Positions 18,813-28,002 are shown, counted from the stretch's first letter. The stretch: DNA of 58,375 nucleotides from Chromohalobacter beijerinckii (GCF_023061185.1 NZ_JAKGAK010000020.1:1-58375); one strand, 5' to 3'. Numbers and translations: made by a program. The notes: generated by a model not told the origin, from the sequence alone.

Positions 18813-21800
18813 ATGATCGCACCCCTGGACACCCCAGAACGCACCGCCACACCTTACCTACGCTTTCTCGATGCGCTCGACCAGGCCGGCTTTCGCGGCG
18901 ACATCGCCCCGGACTACGCCAACCGCACGGTGCTGGCCACCGACAACTCCATCTACCAGCGCCTGCCCCAGGCCGTGCTCTATCCCCGCGACGCCGAGGA
19001 CCTCGCCCACCTGGCGCGCCTCGCCGCGCGCGAGGAATTCCAGGCCATCGTGCTCACCCCGCGCGGCGGGGGCACCGGCACCAACGGGCAATCGCTGACC
19101 GACGGACTGGTGGTCGACGTCTCCCGGCACATGAACCGCATCCTCGAGATCGACGCCGACAACCGCCGTGTGCGCGTTCAAGCCGGCGTGGTCAAGGATC
19201 AGCTCAACGCCGCGCTCAAACCGTACGGTCTGTTCTTCGCGCCGGATCTGTCGACCTCCAACCGCGCGACCATCGGCGGCATGATCTCCACCGATGCCAG
19301 CGGCCAGGGCAGTTGCGAGTACGGCAAGACTCGCGATCACGTCCTAGCACTGGACATGCTGCTGCTCGGCGGCGAGCGTCTGCACTGCCAGCCCCTCGAC
19401 GCCGACGCCCTCGACCAGGCCTGCGCCCGCGATGACCGCATCGGCGACGCACACCGCACCTCGCGCGAGATCGCCGACACCCAGGGCGCGTTGATCGAGG
19501 CCACGTTCCCGCCTCTCAACCGCTGCCTGACGGGCTACGACCTGGCCCACCTGCGCCGCGCGGACGGTACCTTCGATCTCAACAGCGTGCTTTGCGGTTC
19601 GGAAGGAACGCTGGGCTTTCTCGCCGAGGCCACGCTCAACGTCCTGCCCATCCCCAAGCATTCGACCCTGGTCAACATTCGCTATCGCGGCTTCATGGAT
19701 GCCCTGCGCGACGCCAAAGCACTGATGAGCGGTGCATCTTCATCAGATCAGCCGCAGGCGCTTCCCACCTCCATCGAGACGGTCGACGACAAGGTGCTGG
19801 GGCTGGCCATGGAGGACTTCGTCTGGGATGGCGTAGCCGAGTTCTTCCCCACCGAGGGCGAGGACATTCACGGCATCAACCTGGTCGAATTCAACGACGA
19901 CGACCCAGAGCGCCTCACGGCGCGCGTCGAGGCCTTCTGCGCGCATCTGGGCACCGACACTCAGGTCGAGCGGCTAGGCTATACCCTGGCCGAAGGCCGC
20001 GAGGCAATCGGCCGTGTCTACGCCATGCGCAAGCGCGCGGTGGGCCTGCTCGGCAACGCCAAGGGCGAAAAGCGCCCGATCCCCTTCGTCGAGGATACTG
20101 CCGTACCGCCCGAGCATCTGGCCGACTACATCGCCGAGTTCCGCGCCTTGCTCGACGCCCACGGACTGGCGTACGGCATGTTCGGCCACGTCGATGCGGG
20201 CGTGCTGCACGTGCGACCGGCCATCGACATGAAAGACCCGGCGCAAGAAGCCCTGATCCGCGAGATTTCCGACCAGGTCGCCACCCTGACCCAGCGCTAC
20301 CACGGTCTGCTGTGGGGCGAGCATGGCAAGGGCGTGCGCTCGGAGTACGCGCCGCAGTTCTTCGGCAAGCTCTACCCCAGCCTGCAGCGCCTCAAGGCGG
20401 CGTTCGACCCGCACAATCAGCTCAACCCCGGCAAGATCGCCACGCCGCTTGCCGCCCAACCCGCTCCCGCTGAGGCCGTTGGCTCGCCCGAAGCCGCCGA
20501 GGCGGAGCCGGTCACATGGGTCGATCCAGGGCTTTTGACCATCGATGGCGTCACCACACGCGGCCAGTTGGATCGCCAGATCGACGAACGCGTCTGGCAA
20601 CACCATGCCAGCGCGGTCTATTGCAACGGCAACGGCGCCTGCTACAACTACGACCCCAATGACGCCATGTGCCCCTCGTGGAAGGCCACCCGCGAGCGCG
20701 TCCACTCGCCCAAGGGGCGCGCCAGCTTGATGCGCGAATGGCTGCGCCTGCAGGACCAAGCCGGCATTGACGTCATCGAAGAATCACGCCAGAAGCAAAC
20801 TGAAGGTCTCTGGGGCGCCACCAAGGCCTTCCCGCGCCGCCTGCGCAACACCCTGCGCAAGCGACGTGGCCAGGAGGATGTCTCCCACGAAGTGTATGAC
20901 GCCATGGCCGGCTGCCTGGCCTGCAAGTCCTGCGCTGGCCAGTGCCCGATCAAGGTGAATGTCCCCGAGTTTCGCTCGCAGTTCCTGGAGCTCTATCACA
21001 ACCGCTATTTGCGCCCGCCACGCGACTACCTGATCGGCTCGCTGGAATTCTTCGTGCCCTACCTCAAGCCGGTGGCGCCTGCGTATAACGCGTTGCTGAA
21101 CACACGCCTGGCAGAGCGCCTGCTCGCCGGGCCGCTAGGCATGGTCGACACCCCGCGCCTGTCTCGGGCGAGTCTCGCCAAGCAGCTCCAGGCATGGGGC
21201 ATCGCCGAGGCCACGCCCACTGCGCTGGGCCTGTTGACCGAACGCCAGAAGACGCGCAGCGTGGTCATCGTTCAAGATGCGTTCACCAGCCACTTCGAGG
21301 CCAAGCTGGTGATGGATATCGTCGAGCTGCTCTCGCGGCTGGATATACGTGTCTTCGTGGCGCCCTTCCGCGCCAACGGCAAACCGCTACACGTGCAAGG
21401 CTTTCTGGGCGCGTTCGAAAAGACCGCCAGCGCCCAGGCGAAGCGTCTCAAGACGCTCGCCGACTTCGGCGTGCCGTTGGTGGGCATCGACCCAGCCATG
21501 ACGCTTGCCTACCGTCAGGAGTATGTCAAGGCGCTGGGGCCCGAGGCCGTGCCCGAGGTGCTGCTGCTTCAGGAGTGGTTGCTGTCCTTGGGGCGCGCCC
21601 TGCCGCCCGCCGGCCTGCCGGCGATCGAAGACCCTGGCTACAAGCTGCTGACGCACTGCACCGAGAAAACCAACGCGCCGGGCGCGACCAAGGCGTGGCA
21701 GCAGGTCTTCGCGGCGTTCGGACTGGACCTGGAAAGTGTCGCCACCGGATGTTGCGGCATGTCCGGCACCTACGGGCACGAAGCCCGTAATCGCGAGACC

Positions 21801-21974
21801 TCCGAGAAAATCTACGATCTCTCGTGGCGAGCGCCGGTCGAGAACGACGCCAATGCCGGGCGCCTGCTGGCCACCGGTTACTCGTGCCGCAGCCAGGCCA
21901 AGCGCCTCTCCGATGCCGTACTGCCGCATCCGTTACAGGGCTTGCTGACGGCACTCAAACGCACCCGATCTTGA
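18813..21974 (+). CDS. ydiJ: FAD/Fe-S D-2-hydroxyglutarate dehydrogenase (YdiJ type)
   Basis: A 1053-residue two-part oxidoreductase. The N-terminal half is an FAD-linked oxidase: FAD-binding motif LTPRGGGTGTNGQSLTDG near residues 80-98, then IGGMISTDASGQGSCEYGKT and the FAD-oxidase C-terminal domain ending LNPGKIATPL. The C-terminal half holds an Fe-S domain with Cys701, Cys704, Cys707 and Cys711 followed by Pro, and a CCG domain (TGCCGMSGTYGHE). This matches E. coli YdiJ (1018 aa), which oxidises D-2-hydroxyglutarate, a side product of SerA. An FAD/Fe-S lactate or glycolate dehydrogenase is the alternative. It is followed 11 nt later by a DUF2905 gene and is transcribed away from serS. Confidence 0.88.
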   Translation: MIAPLDTPERTATPYLRFLDALDQAGFRGDIAPDYANRTVLATDNSIYQRLPQAVLYPRDAEDLAHLARLAAREEFQAIVLTPRGGGTGTNGQSLTDGLVVDVSRHMNRILEIDADNRRVRVQAGVVKDQLNAALKPYGLFFAPDLSTSNRATIGGMISTDASGQGSCEYGKTRDHVLALDMLLLGGERLHCQPLDADALDQACARDDRIGDAHRTSREIADTQGALIEATFPPLNRCLTGYDLAHLRRADGTFDLNSVLCGSEGTLGFLAEATLNVLPIPKHSTLVNIRYRGFMDALRDAKALMSGASSSDQPQALPTSIETVDDKVLGLAMEDFVWDGVAEFFPTEGEDIHGINLVEFNDDDPERLTARVEAFCAHLGTDTQVERLGYTLAEGREAIGRVYAMRKRAVGLLGNAKGEKRPIPFVEDTAVPPEHLADYIAEFRALLDAHGLAYGMFGHVDAGVLHVRPAIDMKDPAQEALIREISDQVATLTQRYHGLLWGEHGKGVRSEYAPQFFGKLYPSLQRLKAAFDPHNQLNPGKIATPLAAQPAPAEAVGSPEAAEAEPVTWVDPGLLTIDGVTTRGQLDRQIDERVWQHHASAVYCNGNGACYNYDPNDAMCPSWKATRERVHSPKGRASLMREWLRLQDQAGIDVIEESRQKQTEGLWGATKAFPRRLRNTLRKRRGQEDVSHEVYDAMAGCLACKSCAGQCPIKVNVPEFRSQFLELYHNRYLRPPRDYLIGSLEFFVPYLKPVAPAYNALLNTRLAERLLAGPLGMVDTPRLSRASLAKQLQAWGIAEATPTALGLLTERQKTRSVVIVQDAFTSHFEAKLVMDIVELLSRLDIRVFVAPFRANGKPLHVQGFLGAFEKTASAQAKRLKTLADFGVPLVGIDPAMTLAYRQEYVKALGPEAVPEVLLLQEWLLSLGRALPPAGLPAIEDPGYKLLTHCTEKTNAPGATKAWQQVFAAFGLDLESVATGCCGMSGTYGHEARNRETSEKIYDLSWRAPVENDANAGRLLATGYSCRSQAKRLSDAVLPHPLQGLLTALKRTRS

Positions 21975-21985
21975 AGGTGTCGACG

Positions 21986-22186
21986 ATGTCCCGATCGATT
22001 ATTTTCATTGGCCTGGCCATCGTGGTCATCGGCTTGTTGTGGCCCTGGCTTTCCAAGCTACCGCTCGGGCATCTGCCCGGCGATATCGCCATCAAGCGCG
22101 AGGGCTTTGCCTTCTATTTTCCGATCACCACCATGATCCTGGTCAGCGTGGTCGTATCGGCTCTGTTGTGGCTATTCAATCGCTGA
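21986..22186 (+). CDS. DUF2905 small membrane protein
   Basis: A 66-residue protein with two transmembrane helices (about residues 4-22 and 46-63) joined by a loop with LGHLPGDIAIKREGFAFYFPI, the DUF2905 signature. The function of the family is unknown. The ATG at 21986 follows AAGGTGT at acceptable spacing, 11 nt after the ydiJ stop, so it is probably cotranscribed. Confidence 0.85.
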   Translation: MSRSIIFIGLAIVVIGLLWPWLSKLPLGHLPGDIAIKREGFAFYFPITTMILVSVVVSALLWLFNR

Positions 22187-22283
22187 ATCGGCGTACACCA
22201 AAACGGTGCAGCGAGCACACCATAACGGGGCATCCAGTAGCGATATAGACACATTCATCATTAACGCTTGCCGTGCATTGCAA

Positions 22284-22303
22284 CTAGCGTGAGGCGACGC
22301 TAG
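22284..22303. terminator. Short hairpin upstream of the antiporter gene
   Basis: CTAGCGT (22284-22290) and ACGCTAG (22297-22303) form a perfect 7-bp stem with a 6-nt loop. It may end the ydiJ-DUF2905 transcript or form part of the antiporter leader. No T-run follows. Confidence 0.35.
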
Positions 22304-22338
22304 GCTTCGCGCTTTCGTTCACCCCAAGGAGCGCGACC

Positions 22339-24138
22339 ATGGAGCACGCTGCCGTCGACCTGACCTTGATCGGCCTGCTCGCGCTGATCTGCCAATGGCT
22401 AGCCTGGCGTCTCAAATTGCCGGCGATCCTGCCGCTTTTGATCGTGGGTATCGTCATGGGCCCCGTGACCGGTCTGCTCCAGCCCGATGCGCTGCTCGGC
22501 GACCTGTTGTTCCCGCTCGTTTCGCTGGCGGTGGCGGTGATCTTGTTCGAGGGCAGCCTGACGCTCGACTTCGGCGATCTGCGCGGCCATGGCCACATCG
22601 TACGTCGGCTCGTCACCTGGGGAGCACTGGTTACCGGCATCATCGGCATCGTCGCGGCACGTTATACCCTGGGACTGTCGTGGGAAATGGCCAGCGTCCT
22701 GGGCGCCGTGCTGGTGGTGACGGGGCCGACAGTGGTGCTGCCCATGTTGCAGACGCTGCGTGCCCGCGAACACCTTTCGCAGATCCTGCGCTGGGAAGGC
22801 ATCCTGATCGATCCGGTGGGCGCCATCGGCGCGGTGCTGGTGTACGAATTCGTCGCCCTGGGCGCATCCAACGGGGCTGCCACCTACACCCTGGTATTGT
22901 TCGCCAAGACGGCACTGATCGGTTTCGGTCTCGGCGGCCTGGGGGGCTATCTGTGGGGGTGTGTCCTGCGCCACCACTGGTTGCCGCAGCGCCTGCACAG
23001 CTTCGGCACGCTGATGGCCATGCTGTCGCTGTTCACGCTCTCCAACATGCTCTTTCACGAATCCGGGCTGTTGACCGTGACGGTGATGGGCGTGTGGCTG
23101 GCCAATATGCGCGGCGTCCCCACGCAGCAAATCATCGAGTTCAAGGAAACGCTCTCGTTGCTATTGATCTCGGGGCTTTTCATCCTGCTCGCCGCACGCT
23201 TGACCGTCGATCAGTTGGCGCAGCTTTCTTGGCCCGCCTGGGCGTTTCTGCTCATCCTGGTGGGCGTGGCTCGCCCTCTGGCGGTCTGGGTCTGCACCCT
23301 GGGCACTCGGCTCAACTGGCGAGAGAAAGCGTTGCTGGCATGGCTCTCGCCGCGCGGCATCGTCGCCGCCGCCGTGGCCTCGCTGTTCGCCCTCAAGCTC
23401 GAGAACCTGAGCATGCCAGGTGCGGAAATGCTGGTGCCGGTCACCTTCCTGGTCATCATCAGCACCGTCGTCGTGCAAAGCTTGCTGTCGCGCCCCATTG
23501 CGCTGGCATTGAAGGTCAGCGAACCGCCGCCCGCCGGCTTTCTGATCATCGGCGCCAACCCAGTGGCCCGTACCATCGCCAAGGCCTTGGAAGAATCCGG
23601 TTTCACCGTGCGCCTGACCGACAACAGCTGGGACGCCGTACAGGAAGCGCGCATGGCCGGCTTGCCTGTCTACTACGGCAACCCACTCTCCGAGCATGCC
23701 ACCCAGCATCTCGAACTGACCGGTATCGGCCACCTGCTGCCGTTGTCGCCCTACCGCGAACTGAACAACCTGGCGATCCTGCATTTCGAGCATGTGCTAG
23801 GGCACGGCAAAGTCTTTCGCCTTGCGGCGGGCACCAGCAAGCATGCCCATCGCCATCAGGAACAGGCGCTGGATCACCTGCCCATGGTCTTCGGCGAAGA
23901 CGTGACGTATGCCCAGCTCTCGAGCGTGGTCTACCGTGGCGGCGAGGTTCGCAAGACCAAGCTGAGTGCCAACTTCAACATCGAGAACTATCGCCAGGCG
24001 CACCAGAACCGCTTGTTGCCCCTATTCTGTATCGGTCCCAACGGCCGCATTCGGGTCGCCAACGACCGGGCACCGCTTACCCCTCGTGCCGGGGACACCC
24101 TGATCAGTTTGATCTACCCCGACTCCCCCGAATTCTGA
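22339..24138 (+). CDS. Cation:proton antiporter (CPA family) with C-terminal RCK domain
   Basis: A 599-residue protein. Residues 1 to about 385 hold about 12 membrane segments with family stretches LPLLIVGIVMGPVTGLL, VILFEGSLTLDF, GAVLVVTGPTVVLPML and WLSPRGIVAAAVASLFALK; LFEGSL and RGIVAA are characteristic of NhaP-type CPA1 antiporters. The last 210 residues begin with a Rossmann-like RCK/TrkA-N domain (GFLIIGANPVARTIAKALE) that would bind a nucleotide and gate transport, followed by an RCK-C-like tail. It likely exchanges Na+ or K+ for H+, which suits a halophile; ion preference cannot be read. GGAGC precedes the ATG closely. Confidence 0.86.
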   Translation: MEHAAVDLTLIGLLALICQWLAWRLKLPAILPLLIVGIVMGPVTGLLQPDALLGDLLFPLVSLAVAVILFEGSLTLDFGDLRGHGHIVRRLVTWGALVTGIIGIVAARYTLGLSWEMASVLGAVLVVTGPTVVLPMLQTLRAREHLSQILRWEGILIDPVGAIGAVLVYEFVALGASNGAATYTLVLFAKTALIGFGLGGLGGYLWGCVLRHHWLPQRLHSFGTLMAMLSLFTLSNMLFHESGLLTVTVMGVWLANMRGVPTQQIIEFKETLSLLLISGLFILLAARLTVDQLAQLSWPAWAFLLILVGVARPLAVWVCTLGTRLNWREKALLAWLSPRGIVAAAVASLFALKLENLSMPGAEMLVPVTFLVIISTVVVQSLLSRPIALALKVSEPPPAGFLIIGANPVARTIAKALEESGFTVRLTDNSWDAVQEARMAGLPVYYGNPLSEHATQHLELTGIGHLLPLSPYRELNNLAILHFEHVLGHGKVFRLAAGTSKHAHRHQEQALDHLPMVFGEDVTYAQLSSVVYRGGEVRKTKLSANFNIENYRQAHQNRLLPLFCIGPNGRIRVANDRAPLTPRAGDTLISLIYPDSPEF

Positions 24139-24175
24139 ACGCCCCACAATTCTTAATACCCCACAATTCTGAATA
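24126..24175 (+). repeat. Three tandem 16-17 bp repeats over the antiporter stop codon
   Basis: CCCCGAATTCTGAACG (24126-24141), CCCCACAATTCTTAATA (24142-24158) and CCCCACAATTCTGAATA (24159-24175) are tandem near-copies. The first contains the gene's own last codons and stop, so the other two look like duplications of the 3' end. Confidence 0.7.
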
Positions 24176-24182
24176 CCCCCAA

Positions 24183-24215
24183 CGCCATCGGGCCGCACAA
24201 GGCGGCCCGATGGCG
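24183..24215. terminator. 14-bp perfect terminator hairpin between convergent genes
   Basis: CGCCATCGGGCCGC (24183-24196) pairs exactly with GCGGCCCGATGGCG (24202-24215) around ACAAG. It lies between the antiporter (plus) and trpC (minus) and can serve both. T-runs are absent on both sides. Confidence 0.8.
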
Positions 24216-24238
24216 GTCAAGACAAGGCAATGCCGAGC

Positions 24239-25051
24239 CTAGAAAAACAGGCGACGCAAGGCACTGCCCGGGTCCGCCTCGCGCATGAAGGCCTCGCCGA
24301 CCAGAAAGGCATTCACGTCATGCTCGCGCATGTGCTCGACATCGTCGCGCGTGTGGATTCCCGACTCGGTGACGACCGTGACATGCTGTGGAATGCGCGG
24401 CAGCAGCTCGAAGGTCGTCGCCAATGAGGTCTCGAAGGTGCGCAAATCGCGGTTGTTGATTCCTACCAGCGTCAAATCCAACGCCAGCGCACGCTCCAGC
24501 TCATGAGCATCGTGGACTTCCACCAGCACGTCCATACCCAGTTCATGGGCGTGTTGATGCAATGCTTTCAGGCGGGCATCGTCGAGTGCCGCGACGATCA
24601 GCAGGATGCAGTCCGCGCCGATGGCCCGTGCTTCGCTGACCTGATAGGCATCGACGATGAAGTCCTTGCGGATCACCGGCAGTGCACAGGCCTCGCGCGC
24701 CGCCTGCAAGTCACGCTCGTGGCCCTGGAAGAAATCGGCATCGGTCAACACCGAGAGGCAGCTGGCCCCGGCTTCGGCGTATGCCTTGGCGACCTGGGCC
24801 GGCTGGAAGTCTTCGCAGATCACACCCTTGGAGGGCGAGGCCTTCTTGACCTCGGCGATCACCGCGGGGTCGCCCTCCACAATGCGCCGCTCGAGCGCGG
24901 CGACGAAGCCTCGCGGCGCGTCTTGCTGGCGCGCCTGTTCTAAAAGCTGTGCTTCGCTGACGCGCGCGCGACGCTCACGAATCTCGTCGTCCTTGCGCGC
25001 CAGAATCTTGGCCAGAATCGTCGGCAGGCCGGTGTCGTGTTCATGGCTCAT
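24239..25051 (-). CDS. trpC: Indole-3-glycerol phosphate synthase
   Basis: A 270-residue (beta/alpha)8 enzyme that closes the indole ring from CdRP, the fourth step of tryptophan synthesis. Conserved motifs: ILARKDDEI near the start, [15 protein letters not shown] with the catalytic Lys, FFQG then [29 protein letters not shown] and [12 protein letters not shown]. It is monofunctional, with no TrpF domain fused. The ATG shares one base with the trpD stop (TGATG), and it is the last gene of trpGDC. Confidence 0.97.
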   Translation of the reverse strand: MSHEHDTGLPTILAKILARKDDEIRERRARVSEAQLLEQARQQDAPRGFVAALERRIVEGDPAVIAEVKKASPSKGVICEDFQPAQVAKAYAEAGASCLSVLTDADFFQGHERDLQAAREACALPVIRKDFIVDAYQVSEARAIGADCILLIVAALDDARLKALHQHAHELGMDVLVEVHDAHELERALALDLTLVGINNRDLRTFETSLATTFELLPRIPQHVTVVTESGIHTRDDVEHMREHDVNAFLVGEAFMREADPGSALRRLFF

Positions 25052-26082
25052 CAGCGGTCGTCCTTATGGGCCAGAATACGCGTGAAATCCGCGAGCTCTT
25101 TCATCTTCTCCAACGGCAGTTTGGACCCTTGAGCATCCTGCGCCAGGATCACGCCCTCTTTCAACGTGTCCGCCACGCCGGCAGCGTAAAGCGCGGCCCC
25201 CGCATTCAGCGCCACGATATCCGCCGCCGGGCCATCTCCCACCAGTGCGGCCTTGACCAGCTTGAGGCTATCCTCGGCGGTCACTACTTTCAGCGGCGCC
25301 AGCGACTGGCGCTCGATGCCGAAGTCCTCCGGCGCGATGGTGTATTCGCGAATCTCGCCGTCCTGCAACTCGGCCACATGCGTCGGAGCGGCCAGGGATA
25401 TCTCATCGAGACCGTCCTCGGCATTGACGACCAGCACATGGTCGCTGCCGAGTCGCTTCAAGGCTTCCGCCATGATCGTCAGCAACGCGGGATCGTAGAC
25501 ACCCAATAACTGATTCGGCGTATTGGCGGGGTTGGTCAGCGGCCCAAGAATGTTGAACACGGTGCGCACGCCCATCTCGCGACGCGGGCCGATGGCATGA
25601 CGCATGGCCTGGTGATGCATGGGCGCGAACATGAAGCCGACCCCGACTTCCTGGATGCAGCGCGCCACTTCATTCGGCGGCAGCTCCAGCGAAATACCCG
25701 CTACGTCGAACAAGTCGGCGCTCCCGGAAGACGACGACACGCTACGATTACCGTGTTTGGCGACACGGCCACCGGCAGCGGCAACCACGAAGCTGGACGC
25801 GGTCGAGACGTTGAACAAGTTGGCCCCGTCGCCGCCCGTGCCGACGATGTCCACTAGGTGCGTGCGGTCGATCTCGACGGGCAGCATCAATTCACGCATC
25901 ACCTGCGCGGCCGCCGTGATCTCGTCCGCCGTCTCGCCCTTCATCGCCAGGCCGATCAGAAAGCCGCCGATCTGGGCGTCGCTGGCCTCACCGGTCATGA
26001 TCGCTTTCATCACCGCGTGGGTGTCATCGAAGCTCAGGTGACGGCGACGCATCACCGCGCCGATGGCTTCTCGCATCTGCAT
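25051..26082 (-). CDS. trpD: Anthranilate phosphoribosyltransferase
   Basis: A 343-residue enzyme transferring phosphoribose from PRPP to anthranilate. The PRPP-binding [18 protein letters not shown] motif lies near residues 81-98, then [18 protein letters not shown] and the anthranilate-site segment [20 protein letters not shown]. It is not fused to TrpG, unlike the E. coli protein. It is 13 nt downstream of trpG and coupled to trpC. Confidence 0.97.
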   Translation of the reverse strand: MQMREAIGAVMRRRHLSFDDTHAVMKAIMTGEASDAQIGGFLIGLAMKGETADEITAAAQVMRELMLPVEIDRTHLVDIVGTGGDGANLFNVSTASSFVVAAAGGRVAKHGNRSVSSSSGSADLFDVAGISLELPPNEVARCIQEVGVGFMFAPMHHQAMRHAIGPRREMGVRTVFNILGPLTNPANTPNQLLGVYDPALLTIMAEALKRLGSDHVLVVNAEDGLDEISLAAPTHVAELQDGEIREYTIAPEDFGIERQSLAPLKVVTAEDSLKLVKAALVGDGPAADIVALNAGAALYAAGVADTLKEGVILAQDAQGSKLPLEKMKELADFTRILAHKDDR

Positions 26083-26095
26083 GTTTCGCTCCTCG

Positions 26096-26683
26096 TTACG
26101 CGCGGCGTTTCAGAAAGTTGGCCAGAAGCTCATGGCCCTGACGGGTCATGATCGATTCGGGATGGAACTGCACGCCCTCGATATCCAGCGTCTTGTGGCG
26201 CATGCCCATGATCAAGTCGGGCGTGACGTCATCGGCCACGACGCGTGCTGAAATCTCGAGACACTCAGGCAGGCCTTGTTCGGCCACCACCAACGAGTGA
26301 TAGCGCGTCACCTCGAGCGGGTTGGCCAAGCCGTCGAACACACCACGGCCATCGTGCTCGACCCGCGATGTCTTGCCGTGCATGACCTGCGGTGCTCGCA
26401 CCACCTCGCCGCCGAAGACCTGGCCAATGGCCTGATGTCCCAGACAAATCCCGAGGATCGGTAATTTGCCGGCGAAATGACGTACGGCCTCGAGCGAAAT
26501 GCCCGCTTCATTGGGCGTGCACGGTCCTGGCGAGATCACTAGATGACTCGGCGCAAGGCGTTCGATCTCCTCGAGGGTGATGGCGTCGTTACGGTAGGTG
26601 ACGACCTCGGCCCCCAACTCCGCCAGATACTGCACGACGTTATAGGTAAAGCTGTCGTAATTGTCGATCATCAGCACGGACAT
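26096..26683 (-). CDS. trpG: Anthranilate synthase glutaminase subunit
   Basis: A 195-residue class I glutamine amidotransferase starting [20 protein letters not shown]. It supplies ammonia to TrpE. The catalytic triad is present: Cys in [10 protein letters not shown], and His and Glu in the final FHPESI. The oxyanion segment [13 protein letters not shown] is intact. In many gammaproteobacteria this subunit also serves 4-amino-4-deoxychorismate synthase (PabB). It is the first gene of trpGDC, 123 nt after the attenuator hairpin at 26809-26835. Confidence 0.96.
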   Translation of the reverse strand: MSVLMIDNYDSFTYNVVQYLAELGAEVVTYRNDAITLEEIERLAPSHLVISPGPCTPNEAGISLEAVRHFAGKLPILGICLGHQAIGQVFGGEVVRAPQVMHGKTSRVEHDGRGVFDGLANPLEVTRYHSLVVAEQGLPECLEISARVVADDVTPDLIMGMRHKTLDIEGVQFHPESIMTRQGHELLANFLKRRA

Positions 26684-26805
26684 GGCGATAAAGTCCTGTT
26701 TCACATTAAGTTCTTTGGCATGAGCTCTTGATAACGCAGATTGTGGCTCACAATCTTACCCGAGTCGGCCTCTCCAGGTATGCCAGCCGTGCAGGGAGCG
26801 ATAGA

Positions 26806-26885
26806 CACAAAAATGCCGCCCTGACGGCGGCATTTCGTTCAGTCGCAAGCGTGCCGCCCCTCGCTCAGGAGCGCCACCACTTCAT
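26806..26885 (-). promoter_or_regulatory. Tryptophan attenuator before trpGDC
   Basis: Minus-strand order: a leader ORF with tandem TGG TGG (26874-26879); segment 2 GGCGGCA (26852-26858); segment 3 TGCCGCC and segment 4 GGCGGCA, which form the terminator stem AAATGCCGCC/GGCGGCATTT (26811-26835, 5-nt loop) ending in TTTTT. Segment 2 is identical to segment 4, so 2:3 pairing (antiterminator) excludes 3:4. CGCTCC at the leader stop can pair with GGGGCG of segment 2 as the 1:2 stem. A ribosome stalled at the Trp codons would free segment 2 and allow read-through into trpG. Confidence 0.88.
26865..26885 (-). CDS. trpL: trp leader peptide (Trp-Trp)
   Basis: A 6-residue ORF, M-K-W-W-R-S-stop. An in-frame ATG at 26915 would extend it to 16 residues, but the predicted transcript start is about there, so the shorter form is more likely. 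I see no strong ribosome site. Two Trp codons of six directly before a terminator switch define it as a control peptide rather than a functional product. Confidence 0.8.
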   Translation of the reverse strand: MKWWRS

Positions 26886-26922
26886 GGGACCGAATGTCAG
26901 ATCTGGTATATTCATAGCCGTA

Positions 26923-26952
26923 ATAGTGCTCGTGCGTCACGGGCCATGTCAA
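26923..26952 (-). promoter_or_regulatory. Probable sigma-70 promoter of trpGDC
   Basis: On the minus strand a perfect TTGACA (26947-26952) is followed after 18 nt by CACTAT (26923-26928), a weak -10; TATTAC overlaps it. Transcription would start near 26917, about 30 nt before the leader ATG. The remainder of the 519-bp gap up to 27202 shows no other gene. Confidence 0.55.
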
Positions 26953-27202
26953 GCGCTCACAGCCGCCCGCAACGGCCAGAAACGCCAGATCGACGCCACG
27001 TCCTTTTCACGCCCACACGAAGCTGCATCTATCGCACCTACCGCACGAACCTCTATCGATCGCATCTACTCGCCGATGGCACTAACATCTCGTGAGCGTA
27101 TGATCTTCCAGCAGGAACATCGCTGTAGATAGCTGGTCGAAAGGAAGTCCCTACGTGCGGCATATGTAGGAGACCGCTCTTTAATGACATGGATACGATT
27201 GT

Positions 27203-27655
27203 ATGGATACACGTTTTAAAAGCTTCGCCCTCGCCGGTTTTCTGGGTCTCATGTCTATTGGGCAAGCGCAGGCTTTTTCTCTCGATAGCATGAAAGACGA
27301 GGCAGCAGACATGATGTCCGGCAGCGGAGGAGGAGGCAATGGAAGCGCCAGCCTGTTGAGCACGTTATCCAGCGGTTCCTTCAACCCCGGAAGCCTTACC
27401 AATCTCACGGGCGTAATCAGCTATTGCCAAGATAACGGCTATCTCGGTAGTACTGCCAATATCGCGAAGAATCAGGTCATGGAAAAGTTGGGGGTCAATT
27501 CCGAACCCACCGATGACAGCGACTACCAGCAAGGCTTGAGCGGTATCCTTCAAGGCGAGGATCAGGAATTCAATCTGACTTCCCTCGGCGACAAGGTCGG
27601 CGAGAAAGCCTGTGGGATGGTTGCCGATCAGGCCACGTCTTTTGTTGGAGGCTAA
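27203..27655 (+). CDS. Exported DUF2501 protein
   Basis: A 150-residue protein with a signal peptide (FKSFALAGFLGLMSIGQAQA) followed by a Gly/Ser-rich linker (MSGSGGGGNGSAS). The conserved DUF2501 core has GSLTNLTGVISYCQDNGYL, with a Cys that pairs with a second one near the C-terminus (EKACGMVADQ). E. coli YjjA belongs to this family; the function is unknown, and a periplasmic location is expected. It lies on the opposite strand between the two trp units and is monocistronic. Confidence 0.82.
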   Translation: MDTRFKSFALAGFLGLMSIGQAQAFSLDSMKDEAADMMSGSGGGGNGSASLLSTLSSGSFNPGSLTNLTGVISYCQDNGYLGSTANIAKNQVMEKLGVNSEPTDDSDYQQGLSGILQGEDQEFNLTSLGDKVGEKACGMVADQATSFVGG

Positions 27656-27700
27656 CTTCTCCAAACGGCCCTACTATTGGTACCACTGCGCGTAAGACGT

Positions 27701-27726
27701 ACCGTGCCGAGTATTGACGGCACGGT
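27701..27726 (+). terminator. Hairpin downstream of the DUF2501 gene
   Basis: ACCGTGCCG (27701-27709) and CGGCACGGT (27718-27726) form a perfect 9-bp stem 45 nt after the stop codon. There is no T-run. Confidence 0.55.
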
Positions 27727-27817
27727 CACGACTGGCACTTGATCTCGCCGCGCGACGACGCCATGTCTATTTTTAAAGACATGGCTTAGAGGCATTCCTC
27801 ATCCGCAGGAGGCACCG

Positions 27818-27961
27818 ATGAAACGCATGATAGGCGCAGCCATTGCCAACTGGTTCCGTAAACCCGAGAACCGCGAAAAGGCAAAGCGAACGGCCAAGCA
27901 GATGGCCGATAAGTACCAGAATCGCCGCAAGAAATCGCCCAACGACTCGTCTTCTCGCTAA
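27818..27961 (+). CDS. Small basic protein of unknown function (47 aa)
   Basis: An ORF of 47 residues starting MKRMIGAAIANWFRK and rich in Lys/Arg (17 of 47), with a predicted helical middle (NREKAKRTAKQMADKYQNR). AGGAGG is placed 6 nt before the ATG, the best ribosome site in this area, and a strong hairpin follows 9 nt after the stop. I do not recognise a family. The short hydrophobic/aromatic start (MIGAAIANWF) followed by a basic amphipathic helix could bind membrane or nucleic acid, but this is speculation. It stands between the DUF2501 gene and the convergent trpE. Confidence 0.7.
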   Translation: MKRMIGAAIANWFRKPENREKAKRTAKQMADKYQNRRKKSPNDSSSR

Positions 27962-27970
27962 GCGTGTCTT

Positions 27971-28002
27971 GCACGGCGCTACGTCATAACGCAGCGCCGT
28001 GC
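27971..28002. terminator. Hairpin between the 47-aa gene and trpE
   Basis: GCACGGCGCT (27971-27980) pairs with AGCGCCGTGC (27993-28002); the loop can pair further (CGT with ACG). It sits 30 nt past the trpE stop as well, so it can act for both convergent transcripts. Confidence 0.75.

Noticed and set aside
22395-24242. A 615-codon overlapping frame inside the antiporter gene
   Set aside because: Same strand, different frame, Arg/Pro/His-rich composition typical of shadow frames; the antiporter protein is clear.
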